The notes under the pieces were generated by a model. It was not told the origin of the DNA. It searched no databases and worked only from the letters and a program-made list of their open reading frames with translations. Shown here one piece after another: positions 23,301-34,603 of a stretch of 64,000 nt of DNA. Location of the stretch: positions 62,001-126,000 of the forward strand of contig WPDH01000183.1 of assembly GCA_019137255.1 (NCBI GenBank), read 5' to 3'. The stretch is from Corinectria fuckeliana (taxonomy: Eukaryota; Ascomycota; Sordariomycetes; Hypocreales; Nectriaceae). The position numbers and the translations under genes are program-made. Positions within the stretch are counted from its first letter, which is position 1; each line of letters opens with the position of its first letter.

Positions 23301-26300
23301 TTATGCAACCCAAAGCCTCGGGACCAACCATTGTGTGTGGCTGCACTGTTTCTCTACCTATTCCTCCATTCGAGTTCCCCATGTGCAACGCATCCGTCGA
23401 CTGAACGTTGGAAAGGCCCAAGACCAAGACCCGGCCCCCCGTCCTGGCATTCTCAACTGCCAAGGAGCTGATCGCCCGGTGGTTTCTGCTTCCTTGCGCA
23501 CCACACAAACGCTTGGCTAGCGCCTAGCGCTATGGCAAGACGAATGGACTTGCATGGGCAAATGTGATGCCTCATTCACTAACATCTTGACGGCGTGGAT
23601 GGGGAAACCGTTCAACACGTGGAGCATCGTCTTGGCTGCTGAGACGAGGAACAGCTAAGCGCTAGCAGCGCACTCTGCAAACCCATGCTCTATGACCCCC
23701 GTGTAGTTACGGCGGTATCTCCCTGGCAAGACCTGCTGTCCAGAGACGGTTTTGACGAGGTCTGTGTCAACTGATTCTGGCAGATGAGATCGGCCGCTCT
23801 GTGTGGCCCAGACGGCCGCTAACAACTGCCTTCAAGCAAGTTGCAGAACAGGCACACATCCAGCCAGCATGAGGCCTGTCGTTATAGTGGAGAATGGGTT
23901 TGTCGACGGGCTCCAAATGGCGGATGATCTGCACTCAGAATCCCTGCGGCGATCGCCCTTGGTGGCGTCTCTCCCCCGAGCCCGTCGTCAAGGCTTGCCG
24001 AGCCTAGGCTTGTGCCAGCTACAGCCACCTATGCTGTCAGACAATCGAGCTTCATCGGCCTCAATCAAGTCTTGAGGCCGTGCTCGAGCTTCCGACCGGG
24101 GAATTCGGAGGGCAGGGCTTCAAGGGCTGGTAGCGAACGTGTCACGCTGTCAGCCTGGCTGGCCGAATGTCTGAGCTGCAACACATGCACAGAGCCCGAG
24201 CCATTGGCAAGGGTGCCTGTTCTGATTGGATATGCAGGTTCAAATTCCCTGTCTCAGCTGGGACCATGTTGGAATTACTTTTTCTTTCACTTGCCTCTGC
24301 CCTTCGCTCTCCCTCTCCCTCCTCGAGCAACGTGTCTTGAAGAGGTATTTGCATGGGCATTGCGCTAGTTGGAGGTCGCATCCGGCGGCTTGAATCGACA
24401 GGCTGCATCCATATGATATTGCAAACCCGATGATTCCTCGTCTCGTGTGGCCTTGCGGCGTAGCCACAGAGGGGTCACCGAACCCAGCGTCGAGTATCCT
24501 TGACGCCAGCGATGCAATTGCCGCCTCGGTAAGAGTGACAGCCGGCGCGCCACACGCGCCCGGGAGTGCTCTACGCGGTGCTACCGTAGACACAGAATGC
24601 GTCTTCAGTCAGCCGGCGCCGTCCGCCACCCAGATGCCGGGACCACTCTCTAAGCCCTAGGGGGCGGCACCAATAGGTAACTTATGGGCCGGGGTGCTTG
24701 TGTGCTTGTGGCCGTATGCGTGCATTTGGGTGCTTGTGCTCCAGGTCTTATTAGTGGAGGCCTCGCAGCGTGCCGCAGTAGGCGGGGCAGCGGAGCGGCT
24801 GAAGTCGTTGCTTTTGGGACGGGGGTCGATAGAGGAGACGGTGGGAAATTGATAGAGCAGGGCTCTGCTGTGCGCCGGAAGAGATTGGGTTGGGCTGAAG
24901 GAGGGCAAGGAGGCAAGGAGGGCAAGGAGGGCAAGGAGGACAGGGCGGGCTGTGGGTTGAGGTTGAGGTATGTCAGCACAGGGGGCTCTCAGAAGATGGA
25001 GCAGCCAATATTGACAAGGTACCGACCACGTACAGAGGCATATTCACAGAGGGTTCAGCTGTGCTTCGTGCTTCGGTCCAGCCGTCCAAGCCAGTCTCTA
25101 GGCCCTGCCCCGGGAGACCACGACCACGTCTGCGACTACGACCGCGGCCGGGAGAGCCAGGGCCCGTCCCGGCATGACATCTACCACAGAAACCCGGCGA
25201 TGTCGTCCTTACCCTTACACATGGCCATGGACGAGGTTCGTATCATGTATGTCTGTCCGCCGGTCAGGGACATTCCTCTGGATCATTGACCGATGCTGGT
25301 CGTCTTCGTTGCGGTCGTTGCCGCTCAGCTAGGCGGACTAGTCCTCACTCGGCGATCGTCACACTAATGCCGTTGAAGCCCCAGGCGGCTGGGTCTGGAC
25401 AGAGCACGACGGGCTGGTGCAGGGCCCGACCTGAGGGCGCAGTAGCAATATGCTTGTTGTTGGTGCATTCATCGAGCGCTGTTTACCACGACTGGATTGA
25501 CTACCTAGTTGCCTATAGGAGGTAGAAAGAGAGACGCGGACCATAGCTAACAGGGCTGTCTGGATAGCATCACACGCAACCCCTGCGCATCTTACCAACT
25601 AGCTCGCCAGGCGCTGAGGGGAGATCCCGGGACACTTGCCGCTCGCAATACGATGCGATGCGATACGATACGCTACAGAATCGAGATACACACTGGCGTG
25701 CTTGGACTTGACTACGGCATTGCGATTGTGTGGCGACGATCCTTGCCGATTGCTGCTCTGGCCAGCCAGTTGTCATACTACTTACATACCTAGTACTTGA
25801 TACGTAGCCCAAGTAAGCACCCCGCCGATTGCGGAAGAACTACTAGGATCAGATCTCATCCACGAAATGAAATGGGCATTCCCACCACGGCACTTGCAAC
25901 GAGACAGCAAACCCGAGTCCGGGTCTAGTTTGCTTAGCTGAAGCAGTTGAACCGTTGAACTACTATCCAGTATCTTACCTAAGAGAGGTAGCCAACCTTG
26001 TCTAATGTCATAGCATGTTGATGTTAGTTACCTATTGACTGCCGCACCCGTAACCCAAACGGGTTCGACAACCTTCGTCTAGATTAACGTTAGTCGGGAC
26101 GGCCGAAGTCGTGTGGCCGCATCAACGCAACGACAACACAACACCAAAACAACAGAAACACTTGCAGCCTCAGCGGCGCTTCGCCCACCGCAAAACCACC
26201 GCAAAAAAGGTGCCCTCCGCCCGCCTGCTTCACGGAATAGCCCGCTCTGCAGCATGGATTTCCTCCTCCGGCGTCACGTGGCTCGGTCCCCGCAAGGGCC

Positions 26301-26478
26301 GAGCTGTCGGCCTCTTACAACAATCTATATGAGCCGATGGATGCATCATGGCCGTTCGGCTTCGTTGTTTCCACGAGCGGGGTTTCCTGTGCTGTGAAGC
26401 TTCGAAGAGCCAATTCCTCGAATTCCTCGAGTCGCTCGATTTCCCGACTTCCCGCCTGGCATCCTGAACCGCAAAACC
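20338..26478. other. gene-free region between the retrotransposon and the F-box gene
   Basis: About 6 kb shows no frame with a recognisable domain, transposase or tRNA. By eye it is not strikingly AT-rich, so it does not look like heavily RIP-mutated repeat DNA. It has a small GGGCAAGGA-type repeat near 24900-24950 and a TAC/GTA palindrome cluster near 25774-25807. The last 100-300 bases are probably promoter and leader of the F-box gene. Confidence 0.55.
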
Positions 26479-28176
26479 ATGGACCGTCTGCCTCAGGAAA
26501 TCTACCACGAAATCGGGACTTGCTTTGCGGATTCCGACGAGAATCCGAGATATGTCCTCTCGTCCCCTCTGGCCGTCGAGCGCCCCGTCCTCGCCACAAT
26601 CTCACGTCCGTGGCAGCAGGCTATCGAGAAGCAGACCTTCCGGAAGCTTCGTCTGAGGAGCACAGACTTGGACCGGTTCGAAACCACTGTCGTCGGTCCC
26701 CGTCGTCGGTTCCTCAGCGCCATCCGCTTCGTCGTTATCCTCCCCGGCTATGCCGCTGAAGCTCGAGGCCGATTCGAGCGAGAAGTGGATCGACAAGCCA
26801 ACGACGAAGCCTTTACCGACGCCGTGAACGGCCTGTTTCGCATCCTAAGGTCTTGGGATAAGGACAGATCTGGTCGAGATACCGAGTACTCCATTCAGCT
26901 TGACATCGAGGCCGTCTACTCTCCTGCGGATGACTTCCACAATGACTGCCGCGGTGCTCCTCGCCGCATTGAACGCCTGGATGCCTTCGAGCTTGGAAAT
27001 GACGAGGCAATCCGCCGCCGTGACTTGCAGGACCGTCGTTTCCAGTATTCCTACATGCAGCTGCTGCAACCCGCCGAGCTTCCCGTGGTGCCGGCCATTA
27101 GCAGCTTCAACACGGCCGTCATGAAGCGGACGCTCGCCCACCGGACAGCCGTGGATATCGCGGCCAAGCTGCCGAACTTGCGCAGCGGGACCTTCTTCAT
27201 GGTCGATACCGAGCAGCGCTATCCGGCCTTGCGCCGAGCCTGCCGGCATGACCTGGCCGAGGTTGTCCGAGATGTGCTCCCTGCTGCGTCGGCGCTGCAG
27301 ACGTGGAGCGTCTGCATGAGCCAGGATTTGCTCTGGAACCATGCTTGGCTGCCGGCTGACTTGACCGCTAAAGGCGAAGCACTTGATCCTCTTGGCTGCG
27401 CAATCCGCGAGGCCACAGCTGACCTTGCGAGCCTCAAAAGCCTCACAGTTACAGGGTGTCTAGACGAGTCTCTTCTCTGGCCGAGTCCGGGCCCGAGTCC
27501 CTCTCTTGTTGACCCGTTCTGGCAGAGGCTACAACGCCTGGATGTCCAGTTCAACATGACGACGCCGTCGGGAGGGTGGTACTTCAAGGCGCGCAGACCG
27601 GGTGACAGCGTCGACCCACCGCTTGCTGCGCGTTCACTTACTACGATGCCCCCCGGACATGGGCACAGTGAAGAAGATGACGCTGCGGCGGCGCTGCGAT
27701 ACTCGGACTCGGAGAACCAGAGGCTATCGGGAGCCTCGATGTGCCTGTTCCGCTGGGTACCAGACGAGAAATCGATGGTGCCCCTGATAGAGGCCTTTGG
27801 GCGGGCCTGCTCCCAGATGCCCTCCCTGAAGGTTGCTTCCCTCATGACCATGATCCACGTCTCGTTGGAAGTGGGTGCTTCACGCCAGGTTCCCACTCGC
27901 TCGCCGTGGGGGATCTGGTATGCCGCCCCAGGCGAGGTGTTTCCGCAGCAGTTCCAGCTGGACCCTGCATACCGCGAGGACGGAGGCCAGCGAAGGTTGC
28001 TCTGGGACACAAAGGATTGGCAGCCTCCTGCCCGTGTCAGGAGCATCCTGGGAGACATTGGGCGAGAAAGGCACGGCGACGAGCTTGCCGAGAAGCACGT
28101 TGATTTCTGGGCTGCGGTCATGAAACCCCGCGAGCTGGCCCGGTTCAGGTGTTCGTACTGGCTGGGGAATTTGTAG
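26479..28176 (+). CDS. F-box-like protein, intronless
   Basis: Single-exon frame of 565 aa with a TAG stop. The N-terminus carries an F-box-like segment (LPQEIYHEI, then a hydrophobic and acidic stretch, then ISRPWQQAIEKQTFRKLRL). This layout is typical of the large Sordariomycete family of roughly 500-600 aa proteins that start with a degenerate F-box. Such proteins are thought to act as substrate adaptors of SCF ubiquitin ligases through Skp1. The rest has no motif I recognise, though TFRKLRL...DLDRF and RRRFLSAIRFVVILP fit the family pattern just after the box. Substrate and role cannot be read from sequence. Other reading frames over the same span are shadows. No partner gene lies nearby; the copper transporter follows 1.7 kb downstream on the same strand. 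Confidence 0.8.
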   Translation: MDRLPQEIYHEIGTCFADSDENPRYVLSSPLAVERPVLATISRPWQQAIEKQTFRKLRLRSTDLDRFETTVVGPRRRFLSAIRFVVILPGYAAEARGRFEREVDRQANDEAFTDAVNGLFRILRSWDKDRSGRDTEYSIQLDIEAVYSPADDFHNDCRGAPRRIERLDAFELGNDEAIRRRDLQDRRFQYSYMQLLQPAELPVVPAISSFNTAVMKRTLAHRTAVDIAAKLPNLRSGTFFMVDTEQRYPALRRACRHDLAEVVRDVLPAASALQTWSVCMSQDLLWNHAWLPADLTAKGEALDPLGCAIREATADLASLKSLTVTGCLDESLLWPSPGPSPSLVDPFWQRLQRLDVQFNMTTPSGGWYFKARRPGDSVDPPLAARSLTTMPPGHGHSEEDDAAAALRYSDSENQRLSGASMCLFRWVPDEKSMVPLIEAFGRACSQMPSLKVASLMTMIHVSLEVGASRQVPTRSPWGIWYAAPGEVFPQQFQLDPAYREDGGQRRLLWDTKDWQPPARVRSILGDIGRERHGDELAEKHVDFWAAVMKPRELARFRCSYWLGNL

Positions 28177-29253
28177 GAGTGCGGCTTCTACGAGTGTTGG
28201 GTGCCTGGGACACACTGCTGGGCCTATGGGCCGAAACTTGTTCGGGATAAGGATAGTTGGATATGGGATCTCGGGAGTTTGCTTTTTCGTTGCAGTTTTG
28301 TTGGACGGTACTCGAATCTAACCGGCAGCATCATGAGGGAGCGAGCGGGTGAACTGACACATGGGAATTTGAGAAGGCGTTTGCTACAGGATAGGCATTT
28401 ATACGCAGCTCAAACAGATCACATCGATTGACGAGGGGAGGCTTTATTTTATTTTACGTGGCATGATAAGATCAAGAATGGACGTAAGATGTTTATAAAA
28501 CAGTCTTGCCACAGTGCATGCTGTAGGATCTCCTCCTGCTCCCCCCGAGACAAGCGAAACGAGAAAAATGCTGCCGTGAAGAGCTAAACGGGGTGTGTAA
28601 TGGAGATCTAGAGGAGACGCTGGCATGGTGGTGATGCATGGAAAGGATGTTGGCTGTTACTGCCCCGTGGATGTGGGAGTGGAAGCTGAGTGTCCTGTCA
28701 GTTTATACGACTACAAATTGGAAACGGAGGGTTGTTTTGAACAATGCTGGCCAAGCAGGGCGGCCATGCCAAGACTCTGACATGTTTGATGGGGATGTAC
28801 GTTTTGATGCCAGTTGTGAGCCTCGTTGACCAACCTCGTTGCCCGCAGCACTTCAGCTGGTACGTGCCAACCGTAACAAAGAAGAAACCAGCAAAGGTCC
28901 TACTAGACATGCAGCTTAGCGGCCCCTCGAGAGAAGGAAAGAAACCGGCCCTGGCTATGCAGCTGCTCTCCCTGCGCGCGACCACGGCCACCATCACAAG
29001 CTCGTACCCTCTTCGCATCCAGCACGCGAGTATAACATTCCGCCATGCCACGGCGAAACGACCAAGCACGCTTCGCGGACACGGATGCAAGTTTCTTTCC
29101 AAAAAAAATAAAAATAAAAAATAAAAATAAAAAAAGCATGGCGCAGGAACCATCAAAGTCTGGATCGTACGTGAGCCATCGACTCTCCGTAACGTGTGCG
29201 GCGATGCGGAAGTCCCCGAGTTGAGGGGGGACGTTGGCTAAAAGGGCTACCTC

Positions 29254-29269
29254 GGCCATGTACCGGTAC
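29254..29269 (+). repeat. 16-nt inverted repeat, copy 1 (upstream of Ctr gene)
   Basis: GGCCATGTACCGGTAC is the exact reverse complement of 30604-30619. The inner GTACCGGTAC is itself palindromic. This copy lies 587 bp before the copper transporter start. Confidence 0.85.
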
Positions 29270-29344
29270 CGCGCAGCTCCCTTACTAGTCTAGCAGCAGC
29301 CAGGCCGACTTGGGACAAACTCCCGCGACGCTCCCGCTTCACCA

Positions 29345-29353
29345 CCAGCAAAT
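29345..29353 (-). promoter_or_regulatory. possible Cuf1-type copper element
   Basis: On the minus strand it reads ATTTGCTGG, which fits the fission-yeast Cuf1 copper-signalling element core (GCTG preceded by A/T-rich bases). It lies about 500 bp upstream of the Ctr start. Such short matches occur by chance. Confidence 0.25.
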
Positions 29354-29385
29354 GCCGCCTGGGACAAAAAGAGCAGACGAGACTA

Positions 29386-29393
29386 TTTGCGCA
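29386..29393 (+). promoter_or_regulatory. possible Mac1-type copper response element
   Basis: TTTGCGCA fits the yeast Mac1 consensus TTTGC(T/G)C(A/G), which switches on Ctr genes under copper starvation. It lies 463 bp upstream of the start. Only one exact copy is seen, whereas yeast promoters usually carry two. Confidence 0.3.
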
Positions 29394-29855
29394 AGTTATG
29401 ACTATCAGAACCGCTCGCAGGGATGAGTTGGTTTCGTCGTGACTCGAACTCTTGACAGTGTGGGTAACGTAAATACTCGAGCTTCCCCAAGACTCACGGC
29501 CAACGCCACGCAACCAACAACTAAAAACGAACTGCCTAAGCGAATTCAACGACCAAGCGACAATCGCCAGAACATTCAATCAAGGCTCCAAAGGACGGCC
29601 CAAGCGTGTGTTTTTCGGGGCTTGCGGTTGCGGTTGCGGTTGTGAAAAGGCCCGGGTCCCTCTCTCTCATCAGAGTCCTCGGCAGCGCTTGAATCCATCT
29701 TGTCACACGCCTTGCCGACTCGAACTTGGTTGGACATTCAGACACTTGATCGAGACACTTCATCACCCCTTCACTCGCACAAGGTCCAGCCAGCAGCCAG
29801 GGCTGCAACCCACAGCTTCGTCCGTCCTCTTCAACATTACCCAACCCAAGCGAAC

Positions 29856-30482
29856 ATGGGCTTCTTCTTCCCCCGTCACGAAATGTCCGACACGGACTCC
29901 TCCTCCTCCTCCTCCTCCTCCTCCGTCATGACCATGATCTTCCAGACCGACACCGCCACGCCGCTGTACTCGTCCGCCTGGACGCCCTCAAGCCCCGGCG
30001 CCTACGCCGGCACCTGCGTCTTCCTCGTCGTCCTCGCCGCCGTCGGCCGCTGCCTGCTCGCCCTCAAGGCCGTCCAGGAGGCCCGCTGGCTGGACCGCGA
30101 GGCCGCCCGCCGCTACGTCGCCGTCGCCGGCAAGATCCCCCTCGCCGAGCAGGTCTCGGTCAGCCCGGACGCCCGCCAGATGACGCTCTCGGCCCACGGC
30201 GCCGAGGAGACCGTCATGGTCGTCGAGCGGAAGCGCGGCCCGTCGCGGCCCTGGCGATTCAGCGTCGACCCCCTCCGCGCCGCCCTCGACACGCTCGTCG
30301 CCGCCGTCGCATACCTGCTGTGAGTTTTGGTTGCTGCCCGCCCAAGAGGGGGAGACACTGACGAGAGACGCAGCATGTTGGCCGTCATGACTATGAACGT
30401 GGGCTACTTCATGTCGGTGCTGGCCGGCGTCTTCATCGGCAGTCTGGCCGTCGGCCGGTATACGCAGACGACGGAGCATTAG
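29856..30482 (+). CDS. Ctr-family copper transporter
   Basis: Predicted 190-aa copper transporter that would pass Cu(I) across the plasma or vacuolar membrane as a trimer. Exons are 29856-30319 and 30374-30482; the 54-nt intron has a GTGAGT donor and CGCAG acceptor. The N-terminus has a run of nine serines from repeated TCC (residues 15-23) followed by MTMIFQ. Segment TPLYSSAWTPSSPGAYAGTC leads into the first membrane helix (about 48-70). The second and third helices (about 145-182) are separated by a very short turn. They carry the Ctr hallmarks M156-x3-M160 and G173-x3-G177. The sequence resembles the Ctr3 branch more than the Met/His-rich Ctr4 branch. A start at the later ATG (29883) is possible. 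Two candidate copper elements lie upstream. Confidence 0.9.
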
Positions 30483-32735
30483 ATGCCTACAGGGGACGGA
30501 CATTCTTGTTTCCGAGTCTGGGCTTGTTGCAAATAAAATATATTCATTAATAGCTGCACTGATGTTGTTGTCGCTGGAGTCATCGCGCCGGCAAGTACCC
30601 CGCGTACCGGTACATGGCCCTGACCCAGAAGCGCAGAAAACCTTCTCAAACTTGCTCACCACCACCACGCCAGCGTCTTCGTGCAGCGTTAGCTTGAGCC
30701 TCTAGACCTAAGTATGTACTACGTATAATTACCAGGGACCCTCCAGACCCCTTATCCAATCAATGCCTTATCGGATTCTTGGTAAGTCACCTGTCACTAC
30801 GAGTTGGATACCTCTAGCTACCTCAGGTAGGCACTACTCGTAGGCAATTATGAAGCTTGCAACCTCAAGTCCTAAAAGCAACGCTTTCTTCGATCAGCGA
30901 TAATAGAGTACAGATTCACTCTCGAAACTCTAGCTGACATCTGCCACGATGTGGTTGCCAGCAAGTGGTCTCAAAAAGCAACACAACCCCCCCCCTCTTC
31001 GGATTGCATGCTCCCCAAGCCCCTCAGAAGAAATGGTATTCAGACACAGGTAGCCTTTTCCCTCTCCGTCCAACTTCCTGAAGCCCCCCTGAAACTCAGG
31101 TGTCAGTCCATTTGTTTCTCCATATTCACGAAGCAGAACTCTTACAGGCATGCTCTCGCATCCCAGCAACTTCGTACAAAGCGGTAAATACCAGACGCCT
31201 TGTTTCAACTCAACTCCCCCTCTCACAACCAACCGCCTCTCATCACCAACAACCTCCTCTCTAATGAACACTTACACTCTTAGCAACGAAAGGCATGCCA
31301 CGCAGCTGCAGAGGAGTCTCCCAAAAGCGCCTTTCATCTTTCCTTCTTTCTTCCATCTCACCTCCTCCCTCCCCGCCGCCAGAGCCCGTAACAGCCGCGC
31401 CTCCCCCACCAACCTGCCCAACAAGGCAAAGCCCATGCCTCTATCCCCATTGAGCCCAGATCCCAAAACCACACACTGGCCCAAACCCCTTCGGTCAAGC
31501 TGCCCATCCACGTCATCGAGGAACCCATAAAAAAACATAAATAAACATTTGTTATTAATATTACCAAACCACCCCCAGTCAATATCGAAAAAGGAAAGCT
31601 TTAATCGTCTCTTCCAATCACGCATGCCCTGACTCCCGAAAACGGCAATCCCCCGCAAGCCCAGGTGACAAGCCAAGGCCGGGATGCCGGTGCATTTGAT
31701 TCAATCAAGCTTATTACCTCATTGGGAAGGCACTGAAAAAAAATATCTTGGTTCGTGTTATTCTCAGTTCAGCGTAACAGATTCCAAGCCTTTGTCTTGG
31801 GAAAGTCTGTACTGCAGCTGAGCGCCGTGGTTCCATACACTCCATGCCTCACTACAAAGTTCACTTGCCAACAGGCTGATCCTTATATCAAGGAAGTTCT
31901 CATCTATAAAGGCGGAAGAGGCTGCTATATCATACACGATTCCTTATTCCACCTCATCACCTCGCAATGAACACGCAAACCCTCATCATGTGTTGGTCAA
32001 GGTTTCCGACGCCTTCAATGACGATAAGGGCAGGCAATGACGTGATGAGGGAACAGGCAGGTGTCGGGAATCATATTCTGCAAAGTCAAGAAAAAAAGTC
32101 CGGTCTCTTGGCCCATGATAGATTCGTCAAGTCCGCTTCGAGTTCCCATCCATAAACATTCATACTCTCGTTTGCCTCCATTTCCATCCTGCCAAGAACC
32201 CTTCCAATGATTCGAAGACTAGACATGCCCTCCGACGCCGCCCACCACCCTACGGGCTCGTATGTCCAGGCCAAGAACGACCTTCCGGGAAAGCTCCATC
32301 AAGAGATTAACTTTGTCAACGATCTCAAATGCGAGAAAAAACGATGCGCTAGACATGCCCCAAACACTGAGTCCCGAAATGTTGGATCCGCGTCACCATC
32401 ATGCCACTCTAATGACCACAGAGTGACTAGAACGACCAGAAAGGCCCGTGACACCGCCCCGACGCGAGCTGGCCAGAAGCCGATATTAGAGACCACCGTG
32501 AGACTCGCCAGTCTTGTTTGTGTGGCCTAAAAGCCGCTGTCGCACAGAAAAAATGAAAGAAGTTCAAGGGGAAATGCAGGTGGCAAATCAACACCAAATC
32601 AACGCCAAATCATCAGGACCTCGCAGGGTGTATCGATGTCCAACGGGACGCGCAAGGTCCAAAGGCGGCGTCGAGAGAGAGCATCGAGCGCCGGGTATCG
32701 GAGGTCAAAGGCTCATCTATGGCCTTGTGCGCCTT
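30483..32735. other. intergenic region between convergent Ctr and mcm1 genes
   Basis: The 3' flanks of two convergent genes. Frames near 30930-31676 on the minus strand and 31150-31530 on the plus strand overlap one another and show no domain. I annotate no gene. Confidence 0.55.
30604..30619 (-). repeat. 16-nt inverted repeat, copy 2 (downstream of Ctr gene)
   Basis: GTACCGGTACATGGCC is the exact reverse complement of 29254-29269. It lies 121 bp after the copper transporter stop codon. Confidence 0.85.
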
Positions 32736-33762
32736 TCAAGACTGGTGGTGACTGCTTGGGGGCATGCCTGGTTGCGGGGGCATGCCAGGGCCGTAGCCCT
32801 GATTCCGTTGTTGCACGTAGCTCTGATATGCCAGGGCTTGCTGAGGATCCATGGGCATATTGGGCATGTAGTTGCCAGGCATGTGCGGTTGCTGGGGCAT
32901 ACCGGGTCGGGTGCCCTGAGGGGGGAGGTGCTGGTTGGCAGGCTCCTCGGGTGACTCAACTTGATCGCCGCCGTCAACGCCGTTCTCGTTGCCAGGAGTT
33001 GGCTCGGGGGCGTTCAGACAAGCCTAGAGGAGAGAAACACGACGCGTTAGTATGGAGTGGACTTGCGCTTCGACGCGTGAGGGGATGCGACACCAACTCA
33101 ACGGTCGCAAGGGCGCGACTTCGCATTCAGAGGGAGCATTGCGTACTTGAATCAGGTTCTTGCCCTCGGCCTTGGTGACGAGCGGCTGCAGCTTAGGCGT
33201 GGTGAAAGTGTAGACCAGGCCGGTCTCTGACACGACTAGGAGGAGGACTTGGGTGCCCGTCAGGACAGAAAGTTCGTATGCCTATGTCAATGAGATTGGA
33301 CGTCAGCGCTGGGACTTGGAATGCACGCTTCGTGGATTGCTGAGCGGCGCAAAGACAGCGACCGTATCTGACGCGACGCAGGCGCTCGATAGACAGACTC
33401 GTGAGGCGCGTTCTCGAGGGTCGGAAAACGCCAAAAATGGTTGGAGCCGTGTGTGGTGATGGGCTTGGAGAGGGAATTTCGCGATGAAGTCGCGGGACAA
33501 GTAGACGGACCTTCTTCATGATGCCAGCTTTGCGCTTGGAGAAGGTGATGTGTCGACGAGACTTGTCGCTGATGAACTTAATCTCAATCTTGCGACGCTC
33601 GCGGCTGCCCTTCTCGTCATCGTCGTCTTCATCATCGGCGGCGGACTGGCGCTGGCGCTTCACGCCGCGGGATTCCTGCGCAGCACTGCCATTGCCGACG
33701 GCGTGGGCATCGTCAAGCTCCGTCGGCGAGGTCTGGTCGTGTTGATCTGTGATGTCGGCCAT
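32736..33762 (-). CDS. mcm1: Mcm1-type MADS-box transcription factor
   Basis: Predicted 224-aa SRF-type MADS-box regulator; Mcm1 homologues in fungi partner with mating-type and other factors to control mating, cell-cycle and development genes. Minus-strand exons are 33762-33511, 33281-33147 and 33023-32736, with introns of 229 and 123 nt and GT-AG ends. An acidic stretch (residues 42-50) precedes the MADS domain (about 54-120). That domain is recognised by RRKIEIKFISDKSRRHITF, KRKAGIMKKAYELS and LTGTQVLLLVVSETG. The first intron interrupts the domain after residue 84. The C-terminal third is Met/Pro/Gln-rich, as in other filamentous Mcm1 proteins. Length is close to the family norm. A 7.1-kb gene-free region lies upstream. 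Confidence 0.93.
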
Positions 33763-34562
33763 GGCGTAACGGGTTTGGATTCAGAACGTCTTGTATCACC
33801 GCGACCAAAGGGCGAAAAAAGGTGGTGGAGATACTGCTTTGAGCGTGGTGCCGATGGATCTATACTGGATCTGGCGTGGGAGCGGAGAGAGGGAGGGAGC
33901 TGCGGTGCGCTGCCTTTCTTGTCGCAGAAACCTGGTTGGGCACGCTGTGCTGGATCGAGTCTGGTCTGGGTACGGGCGTGGGTGGCGCGGCGGAAAGAAG
34001 CGAGGCGAGGCGAGGCAGGCGAGGGATTCGGCTTAAGCAGGACACTCTTATTGCTGTTGTGCAAGAGCGAGGGCCTGTGGCATGTGCATGCAATTGTCGG
34101 GGCGCTTGGTCGCAGAGGGGGGGAGGGGCGATGGGGATTGACGGGGGGGGTAGAAGGCGCGAAAGCGAGCAAGCAAGTTTGCAAGGAGGGAGAGGGAGCG
34201 CAGAGCGGGGGGTGCCCTCTTTTTTTTTTCTTTCACTGCGAGCTCTGGGGAGGAGGAGGAAGGCCTAAGCCTGAACTGAGGGCGGGAAAGAACAGGCTGG
34301 GGATTGCTAAGCCTGCCGGGGGTGGAGTGGAAGGTGGCGGGGGGCCCTTGTCTTTCGGTGCAGTAGGCGGCGGGTGGAATGGATGGGAAGGATGCCAGGT
34401 CCTAGAACTGCCCAACCACACGGCGCGTCTCGTCTGTCTGTTGCTGAGTTAGGGAGTCAGCAGTGCTGCGATTGATGGTGCGACCGGGATTGCGCGTGGT
34501 GCGTGGGTCGGGTGCTGGGGGATGCGCGAAGGGTGCGTGTGAATCTGCGGAGGCTCGAGTAC

Positions 34563-34603
34563 CTAGCCCAAGTAGGCAATTGTGGTGTAGGTATTTGGGC
34601 TAG
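34563..34603. other. inverted repeat, 9-bp stem
   Basis: CTAGCCCAA (34563-34571) and TTGGGCTAG (34595-34603) are exact reverse complements separated by 23 bp. The site lies about 800 bp upstream of the mcm1 start. Confidence 0.8.

Larger units (their letters stand above)
28177..29855. other. intergenic region, F-box gene to copper transporter
   Basis: It contains the F-box 3' flank, an A-rich low-complexity stretch (A runs broken by single Ts, about 29100-29136) and the copper transporter promoter. No coding sequence is recognised. Confidence 0.6.

Noticed and set aside
24236..24247. GGTTCAAATTCC, resembling a tRNA B-box
   Set aside because: The flanks do not form a T-stem and no acceptor or anticodon stem can be built around it.
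27219..28121. 300-aa minus-strand frame over the F-box gene
   Set aside because: Antisense shadow; the plus-strand frame is longer and has the F-box segment.
29432..29456. TCGTGACTCGAACTC, resembling a tRNA T-arm in reverse
   Set aside because: The five-base stem does not pair and no cloverleaf follows on either strand.
33550..34452. 300-aa plus-strand frame over the mcm1 first exon and upstream
   Set aside because: Antisense to the MADS-box exon and then purine-rich low-complexity sequence.
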